Assembly (NCBI GenBank): GCA_041737835.1
Contig: JBGSQY010000027.1
From: Bythopirellula sp041737835
GTDB taxonomy: Bacteria; Planctomycetota; Planctomycetia; Pirellulales; Lacipirellulaceae
Reading direction: 5' to 3' (one strand)
Length of the DNA stretch: 64,000 bases
The translations under genes were made by a program, and so were the position numbers. The notes beneath the pieces are model-generated. The model made no database searches and was not told where the DNA came from. It saw only the letters and a list, made by a program, of their open reading frames with translations. Every line of letters starts with the position of its first letter. Position 1 is the first letter of the stretch. Below, piece by piece: positions 40,796-49,424 of the stretch.

Positions 40796-41182
40796 ATGAG
40801 TGGGCTCATGCCAATCGAGCTTTCGTTAGTCGACTCTGGAAAGTATCAGTATGTGCGAGTGAGTGGACTGATTACTCCCGAAATTTCTCACCAAATCGCT
40901 TTGAGTACCGAAGCATTTGCCGATGAAACTGGCGTGAAATCGGTTTTATTTGACTTGAGAGATTCAAGGAATGTTTCGTCGGTGGCGGAAAACTATGACT
41001 TGGCTTACAAGGAACTCGAAGAGTTGGGTATTAAGCGATCCACCAAGGCGGCACTTTTGTTGAGTCCCGACGATTGTTCTCACGATTTTGTAGTGATCGC
41101 GCTGCGTAACGCAGGTTACAACGCGCGAAAATTTATCGACGTAGCGAAAGCTGAAGAATGGTTGGAGGCGGATGCCGCTTGA
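40796..41182 (+). CDS. STAS/SpoIIAA-like protein, second of a tandem pair
   Basis: This 128 aa protein is a paralogue of the preceding one. Both keep the core A-x-NYDLAYKELEELGIKRSTK, and both end in a segment ALRNAGYNARKF or IKNAGYNLRMF followed by AEEWLE or AIAWLEE. The duplication is old, since identity outside the core is low. Its stop codon is immediately followed, with no spacer, by the stop codon of the convergent secreted protein gene. Confidence 0.6.
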   Translation: MSGLMPIELSLVDSGKYQYVRVSGLITPEISHQIALSTEAFADETGVKSVLFDLRDSRNVSSVAENYDLAYKELEELGIKRSTKAALLLSPDDCSHDFVVIALRNAGYNARKFIDVAKAEEWLEADAA

Positions 41183-42052
41183 TTACGGCTTCTTTGCCAA
41201 TCGATCTTGGGGCTTGAGCAATCGTTCTTCGAGCCGTGAGACGAAGTGCATTAGGCTCGAATCTCCTGAGAAGCCGAGCACTCGGCGATCGACGTCCATT
41301 TGCTGCGAAGCGATGCGACCCTTGGCGATATCGAAGCGCACGGTTCCCTTGGCCATCCGTTCTGCGAGCTGCGATTCAACAAAGGCGCTAACGGGTGTCA
41401 GCACTTGATACTCCACGTTAATCGTGGCAATCCCGTTCTGCACGGTATCGAGCTTGCAGACTCGACGGGTACGAACTTGTTGCTTGGCACCGCTTTTGGT
41501 GTCGACGGATACGTCGAAACTTTCGCTCCATTCTTCACCGAGCGCGACGGGATTCTCGGGGAGTCGCAGCGTGATCGGCATGTCGTCGGTGACTTCCGGC
41601 TGCGGATGCTTGACCACGCGATTGACGATTTCGCCACTCGGCTTGATGCGAATTACCGACAGCGGCACGCCCACGGCGCGGGCGGCTTGCTCGAATCCAG
41701 GTGGAGGGGTTTTGTCGCGCTCGCTATCGAATTCGGTCACCGCCCGGTTGGGGACACGGTTGACCATCCGCACATGTTCGACCAGATGGACGAATTCGAT
41801 CTCACCGTTAGGCAAAACGTCGGTCACTTTCCAAGCCTTGATTGATTCGCTGGTGGTTTCGGCTTGCTGGCTGGTGCCCTCGATCGTGCTTTCGATGTCG
41901 GCCGAGTGCTTCACGCTGTAGCGTAAAACTTCACCCATACGAAATTTGTATGTGAGCTCGACCTTTTGCTCGGACGATTCCTCGGCAGCGCGCACCGTCA
42001 GCGAAATCAACAGAATCAAGCAACCAGCAAGTAGGGTCTTGAAGTGGGGCAT
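41183..42052 (-). CDS. Secreted protein of unknown function (DUF6263-like)
   Basis: A 289 aa protein with an N-terminal signal peptide (MPHFKTLLAGCLILLISLTVRA, cleavage expected near AEES). The mature part is beta-rich, starting VELTYKFRMGEVLRYSVKHSADIES, a pattern seen in planctomycete secreted proteins of the DUF6263 kind. PNGEIEFVHLVEHVRM and GEEWSESFDVSVDTKSGAK follow. No catalytic residues can be named. It ends back to back with the tandem STAS-like gene. Cell-envelope location is likely. Confidence 0.6.
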   Translation of the reverse strand: MPHFKTLLAGCLILLISLTVRAAEESSEQKVELTYKFRMGEVLRYSVKHSADIESTIEGTSQQAETTSESIKAWKVTDVLPNGEIEFVHLVEHVRMVNRVPNRAVTEFDSERDKTPPPGFEQAARAVGVPLSVIRIKPSGEIVNRVVKHPQPEVTDDMPITLRLPENPVALGEEWSESFDVSVDTKSGAKQQVRTRRVCKLDTVQNGIATINVEYQVLTPVSAFVESQLAERMAKGTVRFDIAKGRIASQQMDVDRRVLGFSGDSSLMHFVSRLEERLLKPQDRLAKKP

Positions 42053-42085
42053 CCTTGCACCTATGCGAAAAGTGGTGATAAATGT

Positions 42086-42952
42086 TTATTCGTCGAGCTT
42101 CAATCGACCACCCCAGCCAAGCTTCTCACGAAGCGTACGGTAGTAACCATAGCCGGCGATTTCGATCAGTTGGAACTGGGCATCGCTGCGCGTGATGCGA
42201 ATTCGATCCGTGCTTTCGGGGTGGCACAAAATCTTGCCGTCGACCACCAATGCTGTTCCTTCCAGCGGGGCGGGGACACGCAATTCGTACACGCGCTCGG
42301 CGGAGTCGACCACGGGGCGGTTGGTGAGCGTGTGGGCGTTGATCGGCGAGATCACAAATGCCTGCAAGTCTTTGCGGAGGATGGGGCCTCCTGCTGACAG
42401 GTTGTGAGCCGTCGAACCCACGGGGCTGCTCACGATCAAACCGTCGCAACTATAAGTGGTTACCAATTCAGCGTCAACGTAAAGCTGGATCTCGAGAATC
42501 GCGAACGGTGGGCCTGCTAGCACCGAAACTTCGTTAAGTCCGAGCGCGCGTTCGAGGATTTTGCCGTTCCGTTCGACTTCGCATTCGAACATGAGATGCG
42601 AAATCACGCGATATTCGCCCGCCGCCACGCGTGGTAGAACTTCGGGGAGTTGCTCGGGCTGCAAGTCGGCCAGGAACCCCAGTCGGCCAAGATTCACGCC
42701 GAGGATGGGAAGTTGCTCGTAACCCAACAGCAGGGCAGCCCGTAGCATCGAGCCATCGCCCCCCAGGACGATCGCGAAGTCGATGTTGTCGGTTTCGACA
42801 TCGGTGGCCGTGAAGTCGTCGATGAGGTCGACCACTTCGGCGTGTTTTTCGACCAGGGGACGGAGTTCGAGCGCGCGTTCACGAATCGAAGGGCGATTCG
42901 CATCGGCGAGCATCAGCACACGAGGGCGGACAGTTGATTGGGCGGCGGTCAT
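42086..42952 (-). CDS. nadK: NAD kinase
   Basis: It phosphorylates NAD to NADP. The 288 aa product from ATG 42952 (MTAAQSTVRPRVLMLADAN) has the kinase signature in DFAIVLGGDGSMLRAALLL (GGDG with catalytic Asp), NLGRLGFLADL, and the NAD-binding segment GLIVSSPVGSTAHNLSAGGP. The family's N-E motif around the second region is ALGLNEVSVL. The length is normal. It is followed after 33 bp by the secreted protein gene on the same strand. Confidence 0.92.
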   Translation of the reverse strand: MTAAQSTVRPRVLMLADANRPSIRERALELRPLVEKHAEVVDLIDDFTATDVETDNIDFAIVLGGDGSMLRAALLLGYEQLPILGVNLGRLGFLADLQPEQLPEVLPRVAAGEYRVISHLMFECEVERNGKILERALGLNEVSVLAGPPFAILEIQLYVDAELVTTYSCDGLIVSSPVGSTAHNLSAGGPILRKDLQAFVISPINAHTLTNRPVVDSAERVYELRVPAPLEGTALVVDGKILCHPESTDRIRITRSDAQFQLIEIAGYGYYRTLREKLGWGGRLKLDE

Positions 42953-43014
42953 AGGCTTAGCATACCAGCCGGCGTGAAAAGCGGGGAGAGGAGGGGGGCG
43001 AGACGATGGAATTT

Positions 43015-43095
43015 GCCCTGTAAGGGCTCGATATGGTAGCCCAGGGCGCAGCCCTGGGTATTCAAGCAGAAAAGTCAAGTTCGCCCTGTAAGGGC
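43015..43095. repeat. Palindrome array on the left of the IS200-type transposase
   Basis: Three palindromes: GCCCT-GTA-AGGGC (43015-43027), CCCAGGGC-GCA-GCCCTGGG (43040-43058, within TAG ... TA) and GCCCT-GTA-AGGGC (43083-43095). The last ends 7 bp before the transposase end. Confidence 0.85.
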
Positions 43096-43102
43096 AAGAT
43101 AG

Positions 43103-43554
43103 TTAATCCCAAACGTAGCGCTCATCGGATTCGATTTTGTAAAGGGTCAACAATTTTCGGTACTCATCTTGAAACGATTCCTTAGAGTGATGAATTCGTT
43201 GATTGATGATGTATCGGCACAAATCCTCAAGCTGTGATTGTCCGACGGAGAAAGCACCGTACCCGTTTTGCCGGCGAAGTTCTGGTACTTTGTGCCTTTT
43301 GTTTTGATCCACTTCGAGGTGCTTTGCTTGAGTTCTTGAACTAGGTCTGCAACGGTAATCGTGCGAGACAGGGAGCATGCAATATGAATGTGGTCGTCGG
43401 TGACACCGACTTGATGGCTAAAGCATTTGTGTTCTCGACAGATTGTTGCAACGTAAGGAAACAATTCGTTTTCGATTACTGCGTCTATCCATGCATGTCT
43501 ATGCTTTGTGCTAAAGACGATGTGTAAAAGAACATTGGATAGTGATTGTGGCAT
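43103..43554 (-). pseudogene. IS200/IS605-type Y1 transposase (TnpA), single-base frameshift
   Basis: The HUH/Y1 transposase fold is recognisable: MPQSLSNVLLHIVFSTKHRH, the HUH motif in VTDDHIHIACSLS, and VQELKQSTSKWIKTKG. The frame then breaks. The family continuation W-Q-N-G-Y-G-A-F-S-V, carrying the catalytic Tyr, is found in the next frame (RRQNGYGAFSVGQSQ, ending KIESDERYVWD). Reading 43271-43274 with one additional A on the plus strand (CCAGG in place of CCGG) restores the expected FAWQNGYGAF. The gene is thus disabled by a one-base deletion, or by a sequencing error. Left and right palindrome arrays bracket it. Confidence 0.82.
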
Positions 43555-43581
43555 GTGGCGTACCCATACGGCCGAGTATCT

Positions 43582-43661
43582 AGCCCCTTCAGGGCTACCT
43601 TGATGGTGCTTGGTTTTCCCAGGGCTGCGCCCTGGGCTATTGAATTATGCCCTTTCAGGGC
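43582..43661. repeat. Palindrome array on the right of the IS200-type transposase
   Basis: Three palindromes: AGCCC-CTTCA-GGGCT (43582-43596), CCCAGGGC-TGC-GCCCTGGG (43618-43636) and GCCCT-TTC-AGGGC (43649-43661). Compared with the left array it is in inverted order, so the gene lies in a mirror-image palindrome frame. Confidence 0.82.
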
Positions 43662-43756
43662 ATGGAACTAGAAACTTGATGCCAGAGTTTGTGATAAAAT
43701 CAAATCAGGAAGATTATACCACGTAATCGTCTTGACTTTTGTCCTCTGTAAATGAT

Positions 43757-45655
43757 TTAAGTGTGCAGGACCTTATTCGCCGCTAATTCTCGGCAGGTCG
43801 CGACAATACTTTCCACGTCGAGGCCTAGATCGGCCAAGAGCTCGTCCCGTTCGCCGTGTTCGACGTAGATATCGGGAATGCCCAAGCGGCGCACTCGGCT
43901 GGCGTCGAGGTGGGCGTCGGCGGCGGCTTCCAAGACGGCGCTGCCAAATCCACCGGCGAGCGTTGCTTCTTCGAGCGTGACGACAAAGCCGCATTCGCGG
44001 ATTGCTTTGAGGATCAATTCCGTGTCGAGTGGCTTGAGAAAGCGGGCATTGATTACGCCCACATCAAGGCCATCGGCACACAATTGATCGGCCGCTTTGA
44101 TGGCCCTGGCGAGCAGCGGGCCGTAAGCGATCAAACATCCGTCGACGCCCCAGCGGAGTGTTTCGCTTTTGCCGAGTTCGATGGCGGGGGCTTCGCGAAC
44201 AATTTCGGTGGCCGTCGCTTTGGGATAGCGAATCGCGCATGGCCCATCGAACTGCACGGCGAAGTCGAGCATCTTGGGGAGTTCGGTTGCATCGCCCGGG
44301 CTCATCACGACCATATTCGGAAAGACCCGCAAATAGCCCAAATCGAACACGCCGTGGTGCGTGGGGCCGTCGGGGCCCGCCAAGCCGCCACGATCCATCA
44401 TGAACGTCACGGGGAGATTCTGCAGGGCGACTTCTTGGAAGATGTGGTCGTAAGCCCGTTGGAGGAAAGTGCTATAAATATCGACAATCGGCCGCAGACC
44501 AACTTTGGCTTGTCCGGCTGCGAAGGCGACGGTGTGGGACTCACAGATTCCCGTGTCGAAAAATCGTTCGGGAAACGCATCGCGGACTTTTTCGAGCTTG
44601 TTGCCTTGGCACATAGCTGCGGTGAGGACCGTCGCGCGAGGGTTGTTACGAAGTTGATCTTCAATCGCTTCGGCCGCAACGTGCGTGTACGAACGCGAAG
44701 AACTTTTCTTAAGTGTGACTTGGCGTCCGCTGCGCTCCTCGAACTGTGGTGGAGCATGGTACAGCACCGGGTCTTCGGCGGCAGGTTGGAAACCGTGGCC
44801 CTTTTCCGTAACGACGTGCAGCAACACGGGGCCATCGATGCGGCTCACCATTTTAAGATACTTGCGCAGCAGACCGATGTTGTGGCCGTCAATCGGGCCC
44901 ACGTAGCGGAAGCCTAAATCTTCGAACATCATGCCGCCGCTCAAGCCTGCCTTGGCGGCTTCTTTGAGTTGTACGAGGAACCGCTCGGTGGGATCACCCA
45001 AGAGCGGCACATGGCTTAAGATCTTGGCGACTTCATCCTTGAAGCCGGTGTACATGGGATTCATCCGCAGGCGGTCGAGATAATCGGCCACGCCGCCGAC
45101 GCGGGGGCAAATCGACATGCGGTTGTCGTTGAGCACGACGAGCAGTTTGTCGCTCTGCCGACGGGCGTTGTTCATCGCCTCGAAGACCACGCCGGAAGGA
45201 AACGCCCCGTCGCCAATGACCGCCACGGAGTGGCGCTTTTCGTCCTTGCGTAGCAAATCATCGCCACTGGCTAGTCCCAGCGCCGTCGATACGCTGGAAC
45301 CTGCGTGACCGGTCATGAATAAATCGAAATCGCTCTCCGCAGGGTTGGGGTAACCCATCAGGCCCCCCTTGGTGCGGATCGATTGAAACTCGGGATAGCG
45401 GCCAGTGAGCAACTTGTGGGGATAAATCTGATGCCCCGTGTCCCAGATGAGGCGATCACGGCGGAAATCAAACGTCGTATGCAGAGCGATACACAATTCG
45501 ACGACGCCCAAATTGGAAGCGAAATGCGCGCTGCGGCAGGCAATCAAGTTGCAGAGCACTTCACGGATTTCGCTTGCCAAATGTTCGAGTTGCGGCAGCG
45601 ACAGCTTTTGCATGTCGGCCGGTTCGGAAATCGTCGGAAGAATGGTTTGCGTCAC
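43757..45655 (-). CDS. dxs: 1-deoxy-D-xylulose-5-phosphate synthase
   Basis: This is the first enzyme of the MEP isoprenoid pathway. It condenses pyruvate and glyceraldehyde 3-phosphate using thiamine diphosphate. The 632 aa length is typical. Visible motifs are HFASNLGVVELCIALHTTFD, GHQIYPHKLLTGR, GDGAFPSGVVFEAMNNA (the ThDP-binding GDG), FMMDRGGLAGPDGPTHHGVFD and AIRYPKATATEI. It starts with GTG, overlapping the prenyl synthase stop (GTGA), so the two are translationally coupled. Together they supply isoprenoid precursors. Confidence 0.96.
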   Translation of the reverse strand: MTQTILPTISEPADMQKLSLPQLEHLASEIREVLCNLIACRSAHFASNLGVVELCIALHTTFDFRRDRLIWDTGHQIYPHKLLTGRYPEFQSIRTKGGLMGYPNPAESDFDLFMTGHAGSSVSTALGLASGDDLLRKDEKRHSVAVIGDGAFPSGVVFEAMNNARRQSDKLLVVLNDNRMSICPRVGGVADYLDRLRMNPMYTGFKDEVAKILSHVPLLGDPTERFLVQLKEAAKAGLSGGMMFEDLGFRYVGPIDGHNIGLLRKYLKMVSRIDGPVLLHVVTEKGHGFQPAAEDPVLYHAPPQFEERSGRQVTLKKSSSRSYTHVAAEAIEDQLRNNPRATVLTAAMCQGNKLEKVRDAFPERFFDTGICESHTVAFAAGQAKVGLRPIVDIYSTFLQRAYDHIFQEVALQNLPVTFMMDRGGLAGPDGPTHHGVFDLGYLRVFPNMVVMSPGDATELPKMLDFAVQFDGPCAIRYPKATATEIVREAPAIELGKSETLRWGVDGCLIAYGPLLARAIKAADQLCADGLDVGVINARFLKPLDTELILKAIRECGFVVTLEEATLAGGFGSAVLEAAADAHLDASRVRRLGIPDIYVEHGERDELLADLGLDVESIVATCRELAANKVLHT

Positions 45656-46536
45656 GTATTTCGATGCCTCACAAAAATCGCTAGCTCACGCAGAGCCGTC
45701 GCTTTATCGCCAAAAATCTCGAGTGCGGTGCAAGCTTGTTCAATCAGTTTCTCGGCCAGCTCGCGACTCGCCGCTTCGCCCAGGATCGCCGGATAGGTGT
45801 TCTTGCCTTTGGCCGAATCCTTGCCCAACCGTTTCCCCATGTGTCCCTCGTTGCCCGATACGTCGAGCAGATCGTCGACGACTTGGAAGGCTAGTCCCAG
45901 ATTGTCGGCATAATCTTCGAGTGCCGCGAGTTGCTGATCGGTTGCATCGGCAATGATGGCCCCCAGCCGCAAGGAGACGCGGAACAGGGCTCCGGTTTTG
46001 CGGCGGTGGATCGCTTCCAGCTCGGCGAGTGTGCATTCTTGGAATTCGCTCGCGAGGTCGGCAGATTGCCCACCGACCAACGCTTCTGATCCAACCGCAC
46101 GGGCGAGCTCAGCGCAACAGCGGGCGGCAATTTCGGGGGGCTGAACTTGGGCGACCATTTCAAATGCCCGGGCTTGCAAAGCATCGCCGACCAAAATAGC
46201 CGTTGCTTCGTCGAATTGCTTGTGACAGGTGGGGCGGCCACGGCGGAGGTCGTCGTTGTCCATGGCGGGCAGGTCGTCATGAACCAGCGAATAGGCATGA
46301 ATCATTTCGACGGCGAGCGCTGCGGGGATCGCTTGCTGAACATTGCCGCCACAAAGCTCGCAAGCCATCAGCACCAATTGAGGCCGTAAGCGTTTGCCCG
46401 GCGCGAGCAGGCTATATTCAATGGCATCGCGGAGACGGTCAGGACAATCCGACGAAAGCTGAACGCTATTCGCAAGAGCCGACTCGATCAGATCGCGAAA
46501 CGACGATACGCCGGCTGGTGGGGTGGTGATACTCAT
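45652..46536 (-). CDS. ispA: Polyprenyl (farnesyl/geranylgeranyl) diphosphate synthase
   Basis: It elongates isoprenoid diphosphates with isopentenyl diphosphate. The 294 aa product has the first Asp-rich motif in AYSLVHDDLPAMDNDDLRRGRPTCHKQF (DDxxxxD) and the second in GLAFQVVDDLLDVSGNEGHMGK (DDxxD-like DDLLD), plus GKRLRPQL. Length and motif fit the FPP/GGPP synthase group; chain length cannot be told from the sequence. The ATG at 46536 is preferred over a GTG one codon earlier. It lies between xseB (9 bp) and dxs (overlapping), the common xseA-xseB-ispA-dxs order. Confidence 0.92.
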   Translation of the reverse strand: MSITTPPAGVSSFRDLIESALANSVQLSSDCPDRLRDAIEYSLLAPGKRLRPQLVLMACELCGGNVQQAIPAALAVEMIHAYSLVHDDLPAMDNDDLRRGRPTCHKQFDEATAILVGDALQARAFEMVAQVQPPEIAARCCAELARAVGSEALVGGQSADLASEFQECTLAELEAIHRRKTGALFRVSLRLGAIIADATDQQLAALEDYADNLGLAFQVVDDLLDVSGNEGHMGKRLGKDSAKGKNTYPAILGEAASRELAEKLIEQACTALEIFGDKATALRELAIFVRHRNT

Positions 46537-46545
46537 CACTCTATT

Positions 46546-46917
46546 CTAAAAGAGCGGGGATTCATCGTCCACTTCACCAGCGGCGGGCCGTTTACTAGAG
46601 CCCTTTTCGGCCGTACTGCGACGGCGGCTGCGGGCCTCGCCTTTGGCGGCCAGCGAGGTGTCATCGTCGTCATCCAGCGAGACGGTCTTGGCGTTTCCCG
46701 CGGCGTCGAGTCCGCTGACGAGCTCGATTTTGCGTTCCGCGTGGCGGAGCAGTTGATAACATTGCTTGAGATGTTGCACGCCTTGCTCGTACTGTTCGAG
46801 CGAATCCTCGAGGCCCAGTTTGCCGCCTTCGAGCTTGACGACGATGGTCTCCAACTCTTTGAGTGCATCCTCAAAGCATAGTTCTGCATCGTCGTCATTT
46901 TGTTTTTTCTTGGCCAC
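46546..46917 (-). CDS. xseB: Exodeoxyribonuclease VII small subunit XseB
   Basis: A 123 aa protein. Its N-terminal two-thirds match the family: LCFEDALKELETIVVKLEGGKLGLEDSLEQYEQGVQHLKQCYQLL. A long variable C-terminal tail with Asp runs and KGEARSRRRSTAEKGSSK makes it longer than the usual 70-80 aa. It starts with GTG. It lies 26 bp after xseA and 9 bp before the prenyl synthase gene. Confidence 0.92.
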   Translation of the reverse strand: MAKKKQNDDDAELCFEDALKELETIVVKLEGGKLGLEDSLEQYEQGVQHLKQCYQLLRHAERKIELVSGLDAAGNAKTVSLDDDDDTSLAAKGEARSRRRSTAEKGSSKRPAAGEVDDESPLF

Positions 46918-46943
46918 GCTCAGACTCCTCGTCGTCGGTTCGT

Positions 46944-48176
46944 TTAATCTTCGATCTTTGTCACGGTACTCACGACCGATCCTTCGGCCAGCCGCGTGCG
47001 AATCAGCTGCCCCGATTTCAGGTGCTTGGTCGTCGTTAATAATTTGCCACTGTCGGCATGTTGCGTCAGACTATAGCCCCGTCCTAGAACCGCCAGGGGA
47101 CTCAAGGAATCGAGCTTGCCGCTGACGGCTACTAACTTTTGTTGTTGCTCGCGAAGATTGACGCGGATGGTGTTGTGCAGTCGCGAACTTAGTTCATCCA
47201 CCACGCGGCTTTGATTGTGGATGGCATCCATCGGACGTGCCAGGGCAGGGCGGCTGGCCAGCGCGTCGAGCCGTTGGCGATAGTTGGCGACTTGCAGAAA
47301 TAAAGACCGCCGCATGCGATCGCTGTAAAGTTGCACGAGCGCGGAGACATCCGACGATGAAGGGACGACTCGCTCGGCGGCTTCGGTGGGCGTGAGCGCT
47401 CGCACGTCGGCCACTAAGTCGGCGAGCGTGACGTCGATTTCATGTCCCACGGCGGAAACCGTTGGCACGTGCGAAGCGGCGATGGCACGGACGACGGGCT
47501 CTTCGTTGAAGCACCACAAATCTTCGAGACTTCCGCCGCCGCGACCGACGACCAACACATCGAGCGGCGGTTGCATTTTGTTGGCTAGTTGGATGCCAGC
47601 CGCGATTTCCTCGGCCGCGCCGGTGCCTTGCACACGCGTGGGGAAGATATAAACTTCCACGCCACTCCAACGGCGTTTGATCACTTGCAGAAAATCATGA
47701 ATTGCCGCGCCAGTGGGACTTGTGACGAAACCAATGCGACGGGGAAACGCGGGGAGTGGCCGTTTGCGGTCAGGGTCGAACAGACCTTCAGCGGCGAATT
47801 TTTCGCGGAGTTTGCGCAAGGCCAGTTCAAGAGCGCCGATGCCGCGCGGTTCGATCTCGGAGACGACCATCTGATAACTACCGCGGGGCGGATAGACGTC
47901 GAGCGCGCCTCGGCAGACGACTTCCAGCCCATCGTGCAGATCGAATTTGAGTTTGCTCGCGGCGGTACGCCAAATGACGGCGCGAAGTTGGGCCGCATCG
48001 TCTTTGAGCGTGAAATAGCAGTGCCCCGACTGGGGCCGCGAGAAGTTCGAGATTTCCCCCGCAATCCAGACGGATGAAAACTGCGTTTCGATCGCACCCT
48101 TGAGCTGTGCGGTAAACTGCGAAACGCTCAGCACGCGCTCAGTGATCGAAGCATCGTTGGCAAGGGTCTTGGGCAT
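46944..48176 (-). CDS. xseA: Exodeoxyribonuclease VII large subunit XseA
   Basis: This is the nuclease subunit that degrades single-stranded DNA to short oligonucleotides together with XseB. The 410 aa product has the OB-fold part (VWIAGEISNFSRPQSGHCYFTLKDD), the catalytic domain (RIGFVTSPTGAAIHDFLQVI, then DVLVVGRGGGSLEDLWCFNEE, ASHVPTVSAVGHEIDVTLADLVADVRALTPTEAAE) and the coiled-coil C-terminus ending in LGRGYSLTQ. All hallmark segments are present. It may start the xseA-xseB-ispA-dxs run, with 55 bp separating it from the acyltransferase gene upstream. Confidence 0.95.
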   Translation of the reverse strand: MPKTLANDASITERVLSVSQFTAQLKGAIETQFSSVWIAGEISNFSRPQSGHCYFTLKDDAAQLRAVIWRTAASKLKFDLHDGLEVVCRGALDVYPPRGSYQMVVSEIEPRGIGALELALRKLREKFAAEGLFDPDRKRPLPAFPRRIGFVTSPTGAAIHDFLQVIKRRWSGVEVYIFPTRVQGTGAAEEIAAGIQLANKMQPPLDVLVVGRGGGSLEDLWCFNEEPVVRAIAASHVPTVSAVGHEIDVTLADLVADVRALTPTEAAERVVPSSSDVSALVQLYSDRMRRSLFLQVANYRQRLDALASRPALARPMDAIHNQSRVVDELSSRLHNTIRVNLREQQQKLVAVSGKLDSLSPLAVLGRGYSLTQHADSGKLLTTTKHLKSGQLIRTRLAEGSVVSTVTKIED

Positions 48177-48231
48177 CGCCGCATTCTAGCGGCTCCAAGG
48201 TATGTGCGCAAGCCGTTAGAGAATCAGACCT

Positions 48232-48996
48232 TCACGCGCTGCGGCGGGTTTCTTCTGCGATGGCGATTTGCGGTTTGGAAATTTGTGCCGTGGTCTGACG
48301 AATGCGGGCCTTGCGTTTTTCGGCGCGGTCACCCTCACGCGTGCCCCCTTGCTCGGCCCAAAGTTCTGCCTCAAGCGTGAGATCGTTCATGACTTTTTCG
48401 ACTCGCAAACGTTCGGCTTCCATCCCGTCGCGGGAAAGGTTGCTCGGCACATGAATCTTGGGGCCGATCACGCAGCGCACTCGGGAAAAGGGTAACGGCA
48501 TCGCAAATTGATCCCAGCTCTTGGCCCGTTTGGGATAAGACATGCCAAAACCCATCGGCACGATCGGCATGCCTGTCTTGGTGGCGAGGAAGATGGCCCC
48601 TTGGGCCATTTGCCGGCGCGGTCCGCGTGGCCCGTCGGGTGTAATTGTGATGTGAGAATTCTTGCCGCGGCTTTGCATTTTCAACAAGGCGGCGGTGGCC
48701 CCTTTGTTGCTCGAACCACGAATGCAGCCGAACCCCATGTGATGGGCCACGCGCGACAGAATTTCGGCGTCACGATGTTTGCTCAAGAGCATGACCAAAT
48801 CGCAATGGCCACGCAGGTAAAGCGGGACCAAGATGTATTCGTGCCAAAACAGATAGATGCGTGGCTCGTCGGTCCCCAGCCTTGGGTCAGTCGTGGGATC
48901 GTAGAAAAAAGCACGGTAATCGTGAGTGCTCATCCACGCACGGATCGCTTGTGCCGAGAGCAGGCCGAAGAGCCCCGTTGAGAATTTATTGGCCAT
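48232..48996 (-). CDS. DUF374 lysophospholipid-acyltransferase-like protein
   Basis: This 254 aa protein, from MANKFSTGLFGLL, fits the DUF374 group related to glycerolipid and lipid A acyltransferases: YLFWHEYILVPLYLRGHCDL, then LLSKHRDAEILSRVAHHMGF, CIRGSSNKGATAALL, ITPDGPRGPRRQMAQGAIFLA and TGMPIVPMGFG. These are the characteristic blocks (W-H, S-x-H-x-D, RGSS, DGPRGP). It probably acylates a membrane lipid precursor at the inner membrane. The C-terminus (from about residue 215) is rich in charged residues. It lies 24 bp after the small unknown gene and is probably cotranscribed with it. Confidence 0.85.
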   Translation of the reverse strand: MANKFSTGLFGLLSAQAIRAWMSTHDYRAFFYDPTTDPRLGTDEPRIYLFWHEYILVPLYLRGHCDLVMLLSKHRDAEILSRVAHHMGFGCIRGSSNKGATAALLKMQSRGKNSHITITPDGPRGPRRQMAQGAIFLATKTGMPIVPMGFGMSYPKRAKSWDQFAMPLPFSRVRCVIGPKIHVPSNLSRDGMEAERLRVEKVMNDLTLEAELWAEQGGTREGDRAEKRKARIRQTTAQISKPQIAIAEETRRSA

Positions 48997-49020
48997 TGTG
49001 AATGCATCCTTGCTGTTTTT

Positions 49021-49347
49021 TCAACCTGTCAAATCGAGTGAGTTGCCACTTGTGCCTGTCGTGTCCTTGGCTTGGCGCGTCAAGTGGTGTTCGTCGTTAT
49101 TCGGTAGTTCGTTCTGCGGATCGTGCTGTTGCCATAACATCCGACCGTCGGCATCACGTTCCGAGGTTTCTTGATCTTCGTCGGTGGTGCCAATTCCTTC
49201 GGCCATCTCGGCACTTTGTGAGGTCGCGATACGCCGTTCGCGTATCACGCCGTCGCGCTGGGTGCGTTCGGTCTCAGAACCCGCGGTTTGCGCGAGTGGC
49301 GCACCCGCGGCGCCCGCGAAGATTCCGCCCATTGGTACCACGTTCAT
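49021..49347 (-). CDS. Small acidic protein of unknown function
   Basis: A 108 aa protein, beginning MNVVPMGGIFAGAAGAPLAQ. The remainder is rich in Asp, Glu, Gln, Thr and Ser (ERDADGRMLWQQHDPQNELPNNDE) with little hydrophobic core, so it may be largely disordered. A DGRMLW motif stands out. It lies 77 bp after the AsmA-like gene and 24 bp before the acyltransferase gene on the same strand. I do not recognise the family. The uniform codon use suggests it is real. Confidence 0.55.
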   Translation of the reverse strand: MNVVPMGGIFAGAAGAPLAQTAGSETERTQRDGVIRERRIATSQSAEMAEGIGTTDEDQETSERDADGRMLWQQHDPQNELPNNDEHHLTRQAKDTTGTSGNSLDLTG

Positions 49348-49424
49348 AGGATTGGCTCCTACATCGGTTTAAATCGTTACCTGCTCCTTACAATCATAGC
49401 TTGCAAAATCATGGTGGATGTGTG

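Noticed and set aside
43103..43378. Separate small gene at the 3' end of the transposase
   Set aside because: Its second half is the missing catalytic end of the same transposase in another frame, so it is reported as part of one pseudogene.
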